Source: Polynucleobacter sp. MWH-Berg-3C6
GTDB taxonomy: Bacteria; Pseudomonadota; Gammaproteobacteria; Burkholderiales; Burkholderiaceae
Direction: 5' to 3'
Assembly: GCF_018881855.1 (NCBI RefSeq)
Contig: NZ_JACVPN010000002.1
Span: 1 to 64,000 of the forward strand
Length of the DNA: 64,000 nucleotides
Within the stretch, counting starts at the first letter, position 1. The number at the start of each line of letters is the position of its first letter. The position numbers and the translations under genes were made by a program. This document shows, piece after piece, positions 25,758-34,441 of this stretch. Below the pieces are notes generated by a model that worked only from the letters and a program-made list of their open reading frames with translations, had not been told where the DNA came from and made no database searches.

Positions 25758-26381
25758 ATGAAGCATACCGAAGACCAAAAGCGCAGCACCCCAAATGAAG
25801 TCAAAATTGGCCTGATTTCAATCTCTGATCGAGCCAGCAAGGGTGTTTACCAGGATGAGGGGATCCCTGCTCTGAAGACCTGGCTCATGAATGCCCTGAC
25901 CAACCCTTGTGTTTTCCATGAGCGCTTAATCGCTGATGAATCAGAAATCATTACCGAGACCATCGTGGAATTGGTAGATGAACTGGGATGCGATTTAGTC
26001 CTCACTACAGGTGGTACAGGCCCTTCTCGTAGAGATGTCACCCCCGAAGCAACGCTCGATGCTGGAACCCGTGAAATGCCCGGCTTTGGCGAACAAATGC
26101 GCCAAATTAGCCTGAAGTTTGTACCGACGGCAATTTTGTCAAGACAGGTTGCTGTTCTGAGAGAAATTGAGGGTCATGCAGCGCTCGTTATCAATTTACC
26201 CGGCCAACCAAAAGCCATTGCCGAAACGCTTGAGGGGCTCAAGGATGAAAACGGCAAACCGATTGTTCCCGGCATCTTTGCTGCAGTACCTTACTGCATT
26301 GACCTGATTGGTGGGCCTTATATTGAGACCCATGAAGAGGTTATTAAAGTCTTTAGGCCTAAGAGTGCTCTGAAGAAATAA
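25758..26381 (+). CDS. mog: Molybdopterin adenylyltransferase Mog/MoaB family
   Basis: The enzyme activates molybdopterin with ATP before molybdenum insertion. The 207-residue protein has the MoCF_biosynth pattern: KIGLISISDRASKGVYQDEGIP, DLVLTTGGTGPSRRDVTPEAT and a late INLPGQPKAI. Length and the SDRAS opening favour Mog over the smaller MoaB form. It is transcribed divergently from pmbA and converges on orn. No other molybdenum cofactor gene is nearby. Confidence 0.9.
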   Translation: MKHTEDQKRSTPNEVKIGLISISDRASKGVYQDEGIPALKTWLMNALTNPCVFHERLIADESEIITETIVELVDELGCDLVLTTGGTGPSRRDVTPEATLDAGTREMPGFGEQMRQISLKFVPTAILSRQVAVLREIEGHAALVINLPGQPKAIAETLEGLKDENGKPIVPGIFAAVPYCIDLIGGPYIETHEEVIKVFRPKSALKK

Positions 26382-26408
26382 TTTCCTGAGTGCCGCTTTC
26401 GTTACCGC

Positions 26409-26993
26409 CTATTGCGGCAATGGGACAATAAATTTCTCACGGTAGTACTTGAGTTCTTCAATCGACTCTTCAATGTCGGCCAAAGCAGTATGAGCCTGTT
26501 TTTTGGTAAAGCCCTTTACCAGCTCTGGGTGCCAGCGCTTACATAATTCTTTCAGGGTTGAGACATCAATATTTCGATAATGAAAGTAAGCCTCTAATTT
26601 CGGCATGTACTTAGCCATAAAGCGGCGATCTTGACCAATCGTATTGCCACACATTGGTGCAATACCAGCCTTGATGTACTTCTTCAGAAAAGCAATGCAC
26701 TCTGCTTCAACCGTTGCCTCATCCAATGTAGATGCTTTGACTTTATCAATCAAACCAGAGCGGCCATGGGTACCCTTATTCCATGCATCCATGGCATCTA
26801 AAACAGCGTCATCCTGATGCACTACCCAAACAGGGGCGGTAGCAATCGTATTGAGATGCGCATCGGTCACGATGATCGCTATCTCTAAAATTCTCTCGGT
26901 TTCGGGGTTTAAACCCGACATTTCCATATCCACCCAAATCAGGTGTTCATTGGCAGGGGCCGCTATCGCTGTTGTGTTAGTTTGTTCGCTCAT
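26409..26993 (-). CDS. orn: Oligoribonuclease Orn
   Basis: Orn degrades 2-5-nucleotide RNAs, including pGpG from cyclic di-GMP turnover, to mononucleotides. The 194-residue protein is a DEDDh exonuclease: the first acidic pair is in [11 protein letters not shown], the third in [11 protein letters not shown], and the His and last Asp in [18 protein letters not shown]. It is divergent from the M48 protease gene, with start codons 15 bases apart. Confidence 0.95.
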   Translation of the reverse strand: MSEQTNTTAIAAPANEHLIWVDMEMSGLNPETERILEIAIIVTDAHLNTIATAPVWVVHQDDAVLDAMDAWNKGTHGRSGLIDKVKASTLDEATVEAECIAFLKKYIKAGIAPMCGNTIGQDRRFMAKYMPKLEAYFHYRNIDVSTLKELCKRWHPELVKGFTKKQAHTALADIEESIEELKYYREKFIVPLPQ

Positions 26994-27008
26994 ATCTATA
27001 ATGATCTC

Positions 27009-28262
27009 ATGACATTCACAATTATTTTTCTAATCGCTTTTATTGCCAGTTTTGGCCTACGCCACTGGCTTTCTCAACGTCAAATTCGCTATGTTGCCCA
27101 GCACCGCGATCGGGTTCCTGCAGAATTTTCCGAAAAAGTGACTCTGGCTGAACACCAAAAAGCGGCTGACTACACTATCGCCAAATTACGCCTTGGCATT
27201 TTAGAAAACGGTGTCAGCGCCATCATTTTAATTGGCTTCACTTTATTGGGTGGCTTGCAGATCCTCAATATGGCTCTCCTGCAATTTTTCGGTGAGGGCA
27301 TTGCTCAGCAAATTGCCTTGCTGGTCTCCGTTGTGATCATCTCCGGAATTCTTGATCTACCCTTCTCTTGGTACAAACAGTTTTATCTAGAAGAGCGCTT
27401 TGGCTTTAATCGCATGAATGCAAAACTATTCTTCAGCGATATGGTTAAAGGAATCGGAGTTGGAAGCGCAATTGGCGTACCACTACTCTGGGTCATTCTG
27501 AGCTTAATGGACCAAGCTGGTGATCTATGGTGGCTTTGGGCATGGGGAGTATTGACAGCGTTTAGTTTATTAATGCAATGGATCTTCCCAACATTTATTG
27601 CACCCCTCTTTAACAAGTTTCAAGCCTTAGAAGAGGGCCCTTTAAAAACTCAAATTGAAGCACTTCTTAATCGCTGTGACTTTGCAAGCCAAGGATTATT
27701 CGTAATGGATGGCAGTAAGCGCAGTGCCCATGGCAATGCCTTCTTTGCCGGCATGGGCAAAGCTAAACGCATTGTGTTCTTTGACACCTTAATTGAAAAA
27801 CTGAATCCTGGTGAAGTAGAAGCAGTACTCGCGCACGAGTTGGGCCATTTCAAGCGCAACCATATTCGCAAACGCCTCTTGGTTTCTTTTGCCCTAAGCT
27901 TCGGGATGTTTGCCTTGCTAGGTTGGATTAGCACTAAGGTGTGGTTCTATACCGATCTGGGTGTTATGCCCAATCTCAATGGCTATAACGGCGGTCTTGC
28001 GCTAGCCCTCTTTATGCTCATCTCTCCAGTATTCAGTTTCTTCTTTACACCCCTGGGTAGTCTTGCCTCACGCAAACATGAATACGAAGCAGATGGCTTT
28101 GCTGCTGAGAAGTCTTCTGCAAAGGACTTAATCTCTGCTTTAGTGAAGCTATACCAAGATAATGCCTCAACCCTTACGCCTGACCCCATTTACACCGCCT
28201 TTTATAGTTCGCATCCGCCCGCTCCCCTGCGAATCGCCAACTTACAGCGCTTTAATTCGTAA
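27009..28262 (+). CDS. M48-family (Ste24/CAAX prenyl protease-like) membrane metalloprotease
   Basis: The protein is an integral membrane zinc protease related to Ste24. Several hydrophobic helices are visible, an N-terminal peptidase_M48_N-type region ([19 protein letters not shown]) and the zinc motif HELGH at residues 276-280. A third-ligand region ([13 protein letters not shown]) lies further on. The ATG at 27009 ([11 protein letters not shown]) gives 417 residues and a membrane helix at the start; an upstream frame extension would overlap orn and is rejected. The bacterial substrate is not known; a membrane protein quality role is typical of the family. rsgA follows two bases after the stop. 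Confidence 0.92.
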   Translation: MTFTIIFLIAFIASFGLRHWLSQRQIRYVAQHRDRVPAEFSEKVTLAEHQKAADYTIAKLRLGILENGVSAIILIGFTLLGGLQILNMALLQFFGEGIAQQIALLVSVVIISGILDLPFSWYKQFYLEERFGFNRMNAKLFFSDMVKGIGVGSAIGVPLLWVILSLMDQAGDLWWLWAWGVLTAFSLLMQWIFPTFIAPLFNKFQALEEGPLKTQIEALLNRCDFASQGLFVMDGSKRSAHGNAFFAGMGKAKRIVFFDTLIEKLNPGEVEAVLAHELGHFKRNHIRKRLLVSFALSFGMFALLGWISTKVWFYTDLGVMPNLNGYNGGLALALFMLISPVFSFFFTPLGSLASRKHEYEADGFAAEKSSAKDLISALVKLYQDNASTLTPDPIYTAFYSSHPPAPLRIANLQRFNS

Positions 28263-28264
28263 GC

Positions 28265-29278
28265 ATGGATCAATTTCACGCGCTACTAACTGCTTCCTAT
28301 GGAAGACACTATCTAGCGCAGCGTTTGGTAAAAGATGCACAGGGAAATAAATCTCCTCAGGGACCATTAATTCAAGTGAGCACTCCTGCTAAACAACACG
28401 TTGGTGCAGTTGGCGATCGCCTACTCCTAGAGATGACATCAGCAGATCAAGCGCGCATTATTCAAATTGAACCACGTGAAAATATTCTGTATCGCTCAGA
28501 TGCATTTAAGAGCAAGATTATTGCCTCTAATGTGGATCAAATCCTAGTGGTGCTGGCAACCCAGCCCGCCTTCTCGCCTGATCTTTTAGGTAGAGCGGTA
28601 GTAGCCGCAGAAGCCAATCAAATTGGTTTACACATTCTCTTAAATAAATGTGATCTCAAAGATAACTTAGATCATGCTCGCAAAATCATTGCGCCCTACG
28701 CTCGCATGGGCTACCCGGTGAGTGAGGTATCTGCCAAATTTGATACTGCTTCGATTGATGCGCTTCAAGGTGCACTGCAGGGTAAGGTATCGGTCTTTGT
28801 TGGCCAATCTGGCATGGGAAAATCTAGCTTGCTCAACGCCTGGGTTCCGAATGCTGCGGCTCTCACACAAGAATATTCAGTCCGTCTGGATACTGGGAAG
28901 CACACCACTACTGCTTGCCGTTATTTTGAATTACCTGAAGCTTGGGGCAGAGATGAATCAGGTAAGCTTGGCGCGCTGATCGATTCGCCAGGATTTCAGG
29001 AGTTTGGCTTAGCGCATATGTCGGTAAGTGAACTACAACATGCCTTTAGAGAATTTAAAGACTTATTAGGTAAATGCCGCTTTCATAATTGCGCACATCA
29101 ATCAGAACCTGATTGTGCAGTTCGTGATGCGGTAGACAGAAATGAAATAGCGCCAGAAAGATTGGCGCTATTTAGACAACTGCGTTCGGACTCAAAAACA
29201 GCCGATACCCAAATTCAGGGAATTAGCCAAGCCAAAGAGCGATGGTCAGCATTAGCAACAAAGCCATCCAAGCGATAA
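28265..29278 (+). CDS. rsgA: Small ribosomal subunit biogenesis GTPase RsgA
   Basis: RsgA is a circularly permuted GTPase that helps late 30S subunit maturation. The 337-residue protein has an OB-fold N-terminus and the permuted order of G motifs: NKCDL first, then the P-loop GQSGMGKSS near residue 180, then DSPGFQEF. The C-terminal zinc region is CRFHNCAHQSEPDC. The gene begins two bases after the M48 gene and its last 56 bases overlap the convergent CobD-like gene, an unusually long overlap for conserved genes. Confidence 0.95.
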   Translation: MDQFHALLTASYGRHYLAQRLVKDAQGNKSPQGPLIQVSTPAKQHVGAVGDRLLLEMTSADQARIIQIEPRENILYRSDAFKSKIIASNVDQILVVLATQPAFSPDLLGRAVVAAEANQIGLHILLNKCDLKDNLDHARKIIAPYARMGYPVSEVSAKFDTASIDALQGALQGKVSVFVGQSGMGKSSLLNAWVPNAAALTQEYSVRLDTGKHTTTACRYFELPEAWGRDESGKLGALIDSPGFQEFGLAHMSVSELQHAFREFKDLLGKCRFHNCAHQSEPDCAVRDAVDRNEIAPERLALFRQLRSDSKTADTQIQGISQAKERWSALATKPSKR

Positions 29279-30182
29279 CCAAGCGCCATACTAAACCGAC
29301 TGCAGAACGCATTGTGCGCTCAGTTGGCTCAAGACCTACTTCATAGATTAGCGGCTCTCCAGCCTCCGCCATACGCAAGGCTTCATCACTCTCAGGCTCA
29401 CTCAAAGGCTCGCCCAAGCGCACGCCCAGGGCACCGCCACCTGCAGCCAAAATTACAGCTGATAAAGAATCGGTCCATTTTTGGGTGAGGTAACGCCAGG
29501 CATACACAGCGCCTTCAAAGTTACCAACAATCGCAAAACCCATTGCAGTAATGCGAGATGGAATCCAATCTAGCACGTAGAAGAAATGGCGCGCTGCTTC
29601 ACTCAAATTAAAGTCGCCGCGCTCAGACCATCGTTGCGCAGCAATATCAGCCAAACGGTAAAGCACAACTCCTGCGGGGCCCATTGGCATCATGAACCAA
29701 AACAATACGCCAAAGACATGGCGATGTGAGCCAATGATGGCGCGCTCAAGGGCAAGTGAAATCACTTCGGTCTCTGTCAAGTTAGTGGTATCTAGCTCTG
29801 GGCCATACCATTCACCTAAAGCGGCACGGGCAGCCGGCAAATCATGTGCCTCGATGGCTTCATGCACCAAGGTAAAAGAATGACTGAACTGGCGGAAGCC
29901 AAAAAACAAATAAGCAATGACTACGTTCCACAAGAAGCCCAAGATTGGGTAGGTCACCATACAAACGACATACACCAAGAACACCAAGAAGGTTGGCAGA
30001 ATAAAGGCAACCAAGCAGGCCATACGAGCGCCAATAGGACTTGCGCCATCTTCAGTCTTACCGCCAAACTCTCCAGCAACCCAATTTAACCAACGGGTGC
30101 TCATGCGCACAATCCAATGGCTTGAAGTTACTGGGCGATATTGCTCAGCAATGAGGGCGAAGAGAATAGAAAAGAAAGTCAT
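29223..30182 (-). CDS. CobD/CbiB-family membrane protein
   Basis: The protein resembles CobD/CbiB, the membrane enzyme that attaches aminopropanol to adenosylcobyric acid. The 319-residue protein has several hydrophobic helices and family-like segments (YPVTSSHWIVRMSTRWLNW-type N-terminus, GSHRHVFGVLFWFMMPMGPAGVVLYRL, DWIPSRITAMGFAIVGNFEGAV). No other cobalamin genes are present, and such isolated copies in this order are generally annotated only as family members. The ATG at 30182 overlaps the Nudix gene stop (ATGA), so the two are coupled. Enzyme activity is uncertain. Confidence 0.82.
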   Translation of the reverse strand: MTFFSILFALIAEQYRPVTSSHWIVRMSTRWLNWVAGEFGGKTEDGASPIGARMACLVAFILPTFLVFLVYVVCMVTYPILGFLWNVVIAYLFFGFRQFSHSFTLVHEAIEAHDLPAARAALGEWYGPELDTTNLTETEVISLALERAIIGSHRHVFGVLFWFMMPMGPAGVVLYRLADIAAQRWSERGDFNLSEAARHFFYVLDWIPSRITAMGFAIVGNFEGAVYAWRYLTQKWTDSLSAVILAAGGGALGVRLGEPLSEPESDEALRMAEAGEPLIYEVGLEPTERTMRSAVGLVWRLVIAWMALLLMLTIALWLG

Positions 30183-30922
30183 ACTTTTAATAAATGATAA
30201 AGGTTGCGCAACATTCCCGCAGTAGCACCCCAAATAAAGCGGTTCTCATAAGGCATTGAATAAAACCGACGGCCACCCTGCTCACTTTGCCACAATCTGA
30301 CCTGGTGGTTAGCTGGGTCCAACAAAAAACTTAAGGGCACTTCAAAAACATCTGCTACTTCAAATTCATCTAAGACATATTCTGCCTGAGCTTGCACCAA
30401 TCCTACTACCGGGGTAACGCTATAGCCAGAAACCGTTAAATATTGGGGTAAATGGCCAACAATCTCGACCCGCTTAGGATCCAAACCAATCTCCTCTTCG
30501 CTTTCTCGCAAAGCAGTGTCATTTGGGCTGAGATCTTCGGGATCCATACGACCACCAGGAAAACTAATTTGCCCAGCATGATCCCGCAGATGATTGGTAC
30601 GCTGGGTTAGGAGTACCGATAAACCCTCTTCCTTTAATACCAGCGGTATTAATACCGCTGCCTTAGTAACCTTGCCTGCGGCCTGACGCTTGGCAATAAT
30701 ATCCGCTGCAATCACATGGCGGTTTTCATCAGTGATCTCCGGCTGCCAATCTGGTTGATTTTGTAGGCGCAATTTCAAAGCCTCAGGCTCTAAAAATTGA
30801 GGGGACACCTTTTTATCATTACTACGAATCTCATGAATTGGAATAGCTTGCGCATCAAATCCTGGAGGCGTAGCCACATTGATTACATCTTCTTCAGGTT
30901 TAGGCGTCTTGGGCATATTCAT
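30179..30922 (-). CDS. Nudix hydrolase, CoA-pyrophosphatase type
   Basis: The Nudix fold cleaves nucleoside diphosphate derivatives. Residues 121-146 carry the CoA-pyrophosphatase version of the Nudix box (FPGGRMDPEDLSPNDTALRE followed by SEEEIG), with the extra residues between the first Glu and RE found in that subfamily. The N-terminal 60 residues are a polar extension. An ATG at 30916 is an alternative start. Length 247 residues. The gene is followed by the CobD-like gene with an ATGA overlap and lies after the rplS terminator, so it probably has its own promoter in the rplS end region. Confidence 0.88.
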   Translation of the reverse strand: MNMPKTPKPEEDVINVATPPGFDAQAIPIHEIRSNDKKVSPQFLEPEALKLRLQNQPDWQPEITDENRHVIAADIIAKRQAAGKVTKAAVLIPLVLKEEGLSVLLTQRTNHLRDHAGQISFPGGRMDPEDLSPNDTALRESEEEIGLDPKRVEIVGHLPQYLTVSGYSVTPVVGLVQAQAEYVLDEFEVADVFEVPLSFLLDPANHQVRLWQSEQGGRRFYSMPYENRFIWGATAGMLRNLYHLLKV

Positions 30923-30935
30923 ATTCTAAGGCAAC

Positions 30936-30960
30936 AAAAAAGGCGACCTAGGCCGCCTTT
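30936..30960 (-). terminator. Intrinsic terminator of the rpsP-rimM-trmD-rplS operon
   Basis: Read leftward, AAAGGCG (30960-30954) pairs with CGCCTTT (30945-30939) and is followed by a T run ending at 30936. It lies 21 bases after the rplS stop codon. Confidence 0.9.
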
Positions 30961-30981
30961 CTGTTTGCATCAAAGCAGCAA

Positions 30982-31377
30982 TTATTCAGCAGCTGGAGCA
31001 GCTACTGCCTTAGCGCGTGCTTGAAGCTTTTCTTTAATACGTGCTGACTTACCAGAACGATCGCGCAAGTAGTACAACTTTGCACGACGCACATCACCGC
31101 GACGCTTCACTTCAACGCTAGCGATCAATGGTGAGTATGTTTGGAAAGTACGCTCAACGCCTTCACCAGAAGAAATTTTACGCACGATAAAGCTGGAATT
31201 GAGTCCGCGATTACGCTTAGCAATCACAACGCCTTCAAAGGCCTGGGTACGCTTACGTGTACCTTCAACAACGTTAACACTAACAATCACAGTGTCACCA
31301 GGCGCAAAGCTTGGCAATACTTTATTAGCACTTAAGCGAGCAATTTCTTCTTGCTCAATTTTTTCGATCAAATTCAT
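30982..31377 (-). CDS. rplS: Large ribosomal subunit protein bL19
   Basis: bL19 sits at the 30S-50S interface. The 131-residue protein is typical: [56 protein letters not shown] and [20 protein letters not shown], with a short Ala-rich tail. It is the last gene of the classical rpsP-rimM-trmD-rplS operon, separated from trmD by 121 bases without a gene, and is followed by a strong terminator. Confidence 0.98.
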   Translation of the reverse strand: MNLIEKIEQEEIARLSANKVLPSFAPGDTVIVSVNVVEGTRKRTQAFEGVVIAKRNRGLNSSFIVRKISSGEGVERTFQTYSPLIASVEVKRRGDVRRAKLYYLRDRSGKSARIKEKLQARAKAVAAPAAE

Positions 31378-31498
31378 TTTTAATCCTTAAACATCTTATT
31401 AGCGTTTAATCCCGAGATGTAAATCAACGGACCTAACAGAGGATGCAGTTAAAACAATTTCACTAAACCAAAAACTAAACCTTTAATCACAACTCGAT

Positions 31499-32245
31499 TT
31501 ATAGAGAGCGAAGAAACTGTTCATCTTCTCGGGTTAGCAACCCATTGGCTCTGGCCGATTCAATTAAATCTGGCCGGAGCCTGAACGTCAGCTCTAAAGA
31601 CTTCTGCCGACGCCAATCCGCTATTTTAGCGTGATGTCCGCCTAAAAGCACGTCCGGTACTGATAAATTTTCATATATTTCAGGGCGGGTGTAGTGGGGA
31701 TAGTCCAAAAGACCATTCATAAAGCTATCCTGGGTGGCTGATTCGCCATCCCCTAGGGCCCCCGGAACCAGCCTAATAACCGCATCCATGATCGCCATAG
31801 CGGGGATTTCACCCCCAGACACCACAAAATCCCCAATCGAAAGCTGTAAATCTACGTTTCGATCCACAAAACGTTGGTCTACCGCCTCATATCGGCCACA
31901 AATAAAGCTTAAATTGCCGTAATTCAGGATATCCGCTGCAATTTTTTGAGAAAACCGCTCCCCCTGAGGTGCCAGAAGACAAATGGGGCCTGACTTAATA
32001 TTCGCTGCCTGGTGGGCTGATTTAATGCCAGCAACAGTATCTTCCAGGGGCTTGGCCATCATGACCATTCCTGGGCCACCACCATAGGCGCGGTCATCTA
32101 CTGTTTTACGAGGATCGGAACAAAAATCTCTCGGATTCCACAAATGGACGCTAGCCAAGGATTGCTCACAGGCACGACCAGTCACCCCCCACTGCGTGAG
32201 AGCGGAGAACATTTCTGGGAATAAGGTCACAACATCAAAGCGCAT
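31499..32245 (-). CDS. trmD: tRNA (guanine-37-N1)-methyltransferase TrmD
   Basis: TrmD methylates G37 of tRNAs to prevent frameshifting. The 248-residue SPOUT enzyme shows MRFDVVTLFPEMF, the DDRAYGGGPGMVMM loop, LSIGDFVVSGGEIPAM and LLDYPHYTRPEI. These include the trefoil-knot SAM site. It starts 18 bases after rimM in the conserved operon. Confidence 0.98.
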   Translation of the reverse strand: MRFDVVTLFPEMFSALTQWGVTGRACEQSLASVHLWNPRDFCSDPRKTVDDRAYGGGPGMVMMAKPLEDTVAGIKSAHQAANIKSGPICLLAPQGERFSQKIAADILNYGNLSFICGRYEAVDQRFVDRNVDLQLSIGDFVVSGGEIPAMAIMDAVIRLVPGALGDGESATQDSFMNGLLDYPHYTRPEIYENLSVPDVLLGGHHAKIADWRRQKSLELTFRLRPDLIESARANGLLTREDEQFLRSL

Positions 32246-32263
32246 ATTTCAATTTGTCTGTTT

Positions 32264-32827
32264 TTACCAATCACTCTGCCAATCGAGTGTGATTGTTTTA
32301 TTTTCTAAGTCTACGTTTTGCACTACTTCTTTTACAAATGGCACCAATTGTTGAATTGCATTTGTGGCGGCGTCTCCAATGACGATCACGCCATGTGCGC
32401 CATGCTCGGTAACATCAATCACTGCACCCAGGGCTTCGCCTTGTAAATTTTTTGCCTGACAGCCAATGAGGTCGACCCAATAATAGGAATCACTATCCGC
32501 TTTTGGAAAGGCGTCACGTGCAACTAATATTCTGGCGCCTTTTAATGCAAGCGCTTGATCGCGATCACCAACACCCTCTAGTGCCATGACAACATTACCG
32601 CTATGCATCTTGGCACTCTTCACTTTGTATTGAGTCAAAGAAGCTTGCTCTACAGACGCAGAAACGCCTGCACCCCTGCGCGGGATGAGAGATAACCAAA
32701 CAGCTTTGGAAGATAGAAGCGCTACAGGCTCTGATGAGTGAGGTCTCACCTTCACTTGACCCTGTAATCCTTGTGCCTCAGAAACGGCGCCAAGTTCAAT
32801 CAAATCATTTAGGGAAGGTGCACTCAT
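32264..32827 (-). CDS. rimM: Ribosome maturation factor RimM
   Basis: RimM assists assembly of the 30S head and binds uS19. The 187-residue protein has an N-terminal RimM domain (LIELGAVSEAQGLQGQVKVRPHS) and a C-terminal PRC-barrel (YYWVDLIGCQAKNLQGEALG, QQLVPFVKEVV). A ribosome site AAGGTG lies eight bases before the ATG. Ninety gene-free bases separate it from rpsP. Confidence 0.97.
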   Translation of the reverse strand: MSAPSLNDLIELGAVSEAQGLQGQVKVRPHSSEPVALLSSKAVWLSLIPRRGAGVSASVEQASLTQYKVKSAKMHSGNVVMALEGVGDRDQALALKGARILVARDAFPKADSDSYYWVDLIGCQAKNLQGEALGAVIDVTEHGAHGVIVIGDAATNAIQQLVPFVKEVVQNVDLENKTITLDWQSDW

Positions 32828-32917
32828 TTGAAAGACACCTTATTTTCCCGAAATAGAACTACTAAAAATCCTGCCACTAAAAACTCCACCGCAAAGATGA
32901 AGTCCTAAGCAAATTAT

Positions 32918-33163
32918 TTAAACAGCAGGATTGTTTTTGATCAAACGAACAACGGTTGGAGATACTTGCGCACCAACACCAGTCCAGTAAGTCAAACGAT
33001 CTTGAGCGATGCGCATAGCTTGCTCAGATTCAGCTGCTTTAGGATTGAAATAACCAATGCGCTCGATAAAGTTCGAGTCACGACGGTTGCGCTTATCAGT
33101 AGCAACGATGCTGTAAAAAGGGCGCTTCTTAGAACCGCCGCGTGCCAGTCGAATGACGACCAT
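32918..33163 (-). CDS. rpsP: Small ribosomal subunit protein bS16
   Basis: bS16 is an early-assembling 30S protein. The 81-residue sequence is standard: [35 protein letters not shown] and [17 protein letters not shown]. It is the first gene of the rpsP-rimM-trmD-rplS operon. The 220-base gap to the next, divergent gene (33384) should contain its promoter, but no convincing -35/-10 pair was picked by eye. Confidence 0.98.
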   Translation of the reverse strand: MVVIRLARGGSKKRPFYSIVATDKRNRRDSNFIERIGYFNPKAAESEQAMRIAQDRLTYWTGVGAQVSPTVVRLIKNNPAV

Positions 33164-33383
33164 ACTTATTCCTTAAAAAATCTAAAATGAAAACAGGTTG
33201 ATTACAACCCAATGAAATTTCTACAAAAAATCCTGGGCTCCAGCCCACCAACTAAACGTACGGTAGAGCGGAAAACCTCATATTCTAGACGAAAACCCCT
33301 ACTTCTTCCACCTATTTCAGTGTCTAAGACGATAGAATACAATGCTGTAACACATAAAAAATATATATAAAACAATAACTTAG

Positions 33384-33932
33384 ATGAATATCTCCTCAAA
33401 ATTAGTAGCTAAGACCTTTTCCAAAGGCCTTTCTAGAGGCTTCTTAAATAGCCTTTTTGTGTTGTTTTCATCCATTGGCATCGCCCTTTTGAGCGGATGC
33501 GCCAATGTCATCCCGCCCTGCGGCGCAAAAACCAGTCCTCCTAGCAGCGAACTACGCAACACTAAATGGGAGCTCACTCGCTGGAATTTACCTCCCAATA
33601 ACAATGGCGAGGTACGCACCCGCCAAATTCCTCAGGGCGAAGCAAGTAACCCGATTCAAATTACTTTTGATGTCAATGGTCAGCGTGTGAGCGGCTCAAC
33701 TGGTTGTAATAAATTCACGGCACAACTAGACGAAGATTCTCGTGGGTTCACCTTCACTAAAATTGCCAGCACCAAGATGGCATGCACGCCGCAGCGCAAT
33801 GAATTAGAAAATGATTTTCTGTATGAGCTCAATGACTATCGCAGTATTGTTCGTAATGGCGACCAATTGCTCATGATTGGTGCCGACAGGCAAGTGCTTA
33901 GCTTCACACAACGCCCAAACACCAGTAAATAA
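33384..33932 (+). CDS. META-domain lipoprotein (HslJ-like)
   Basis: META domains occur in envelope proteins such as HslJ, linked to heat shock and novobiocin resistance. The 182-residue protein has a long basic N-terminus, a hydrophobic stretch and a lipobox (IALLSGC, about residues 33-39). The META core follows: LRNTKWELTRWN, then ITFDVNGQRVSGSTGCNKFTAQ and the matching IASTKMACTPQRNELENDF segment. It should be anchored in the outer or inner membrane. A small membrane protein gene follows after 23 bases. Divergent from rpsP. Confidence 0.88.
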   Translation: MNISSKLVAKTFSKGLSRGFLNSLFVLFSSIGIALLSGCANVIPPCGAKTSPPSSELRNTKWELTRWNLPPNNNGEVRTRQIPQGEASNPIQITFDVNGQRVSGSTGCNKFTAQLDEDSRGFTFTKIASTKMACTPQRNELENDFLYELNDYRSIVRNGDQLLMIGADRQVLSFTQRPNTSK

Positions 33933-33955
33933 ATAATTACCAAGACAAAAAATTC

Positions 33956-34402
33956 ATGAAAAACTCTAAACTTATTTTTTGCGCTCTCGGATTCTTCTTT
34001 CCAGGCAGCGGACTTAACTGTTTTTACTTACAAGGGCTTAAATCGTTTTGGGCTTGGGTCCAATTGTTTGCATTGATTGGCGGCATTGCTGGCTGGACCA
34101 TTCTGAAGAGTGAGCACTTTCACTCTGCGCCCGGGTGGGTGCTACTTACCTTTGGCTTTATTGCTATCGAAGCAAGCTGGTTAACCACCATTACCTTTGG
34201 CCTTCGCCCTGATGAAAAATGGGATGCGCAATTTAATCCCGGCGTTGAAGAACAAGGTCGCACCCGCTCTGGCTGGCCAGTCATTCTGACAGTGATCTTC
34301 TCACTCGTATTTGGTGCTGGTGTCATGATGACTTTTTTAGCCGTCTCTTTTGAGCAATTCTTTATTTCTCAAATCCATGAAGCAAAAAAGCTATCCCAAT
34401 AA
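33956..34402 (+). CDS. Small membrane protein, TM2-domain-like
   Basis: The 148-residue protein has about four membrane helices (around residues 5-25, 30-50, 60-80 and 105-130). Its first half has a TM2-like pattern (ALGFFFPGSGLNCFYLQGLKSFW). A soluble loop with GLRPDEKWDAQFNPG separates the third and fourth helices. No function is known. It follows the META lipoprotein gene by 23 bases, suggesting one operon. Its last codons form the left arm of a bidirectional terminator. Confidence 0.72.
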   Translation: MKNSKLIFCALGFFFPGSGLNCFYLQGLKSFWAWVQLFALIGGIAGWTILKSEHFHSAPGWVLLTFGFIAIEASWLTTITFGLRPDEKWDAQFNPGVEEQGRTRSGWPVILTVIFSLVFGAGVMMTFLAVSFEQFFISQIHEAKKLSQ

Positions 34403-34417
34403 TTGCAGATAGCTTTT
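34384..34417. terminator. Bidirectional intrinsic terminator
   Basis: AAAAGCTATC (34386-34395) pairs with GATAGCTTTT (34408-34417) over a 12-base loop. It has T4 on the plus side and T6 on the minus side, serving the convergent membrane-protein and acyl-CoA dehydrogenase genes. The left arm lies inside the membrane-protein coding end. Confidence 0.85.
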
Positions 34418-34441
34418 GATGCATCAAGAACGATTTTTAGC

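Noticed and set aside
26402..26420. Hairpin between convergent mog and orn
   Set aside because: The stem has a mismatch and no T tract, so it is not called as a terminator.
26943..27008. Upstream extension of the M48 protease frame
   Set aside because: The added residues overlap orn, contain two Cys and Arg-rich sequence and precede the natural membrane-helix start at 27009.
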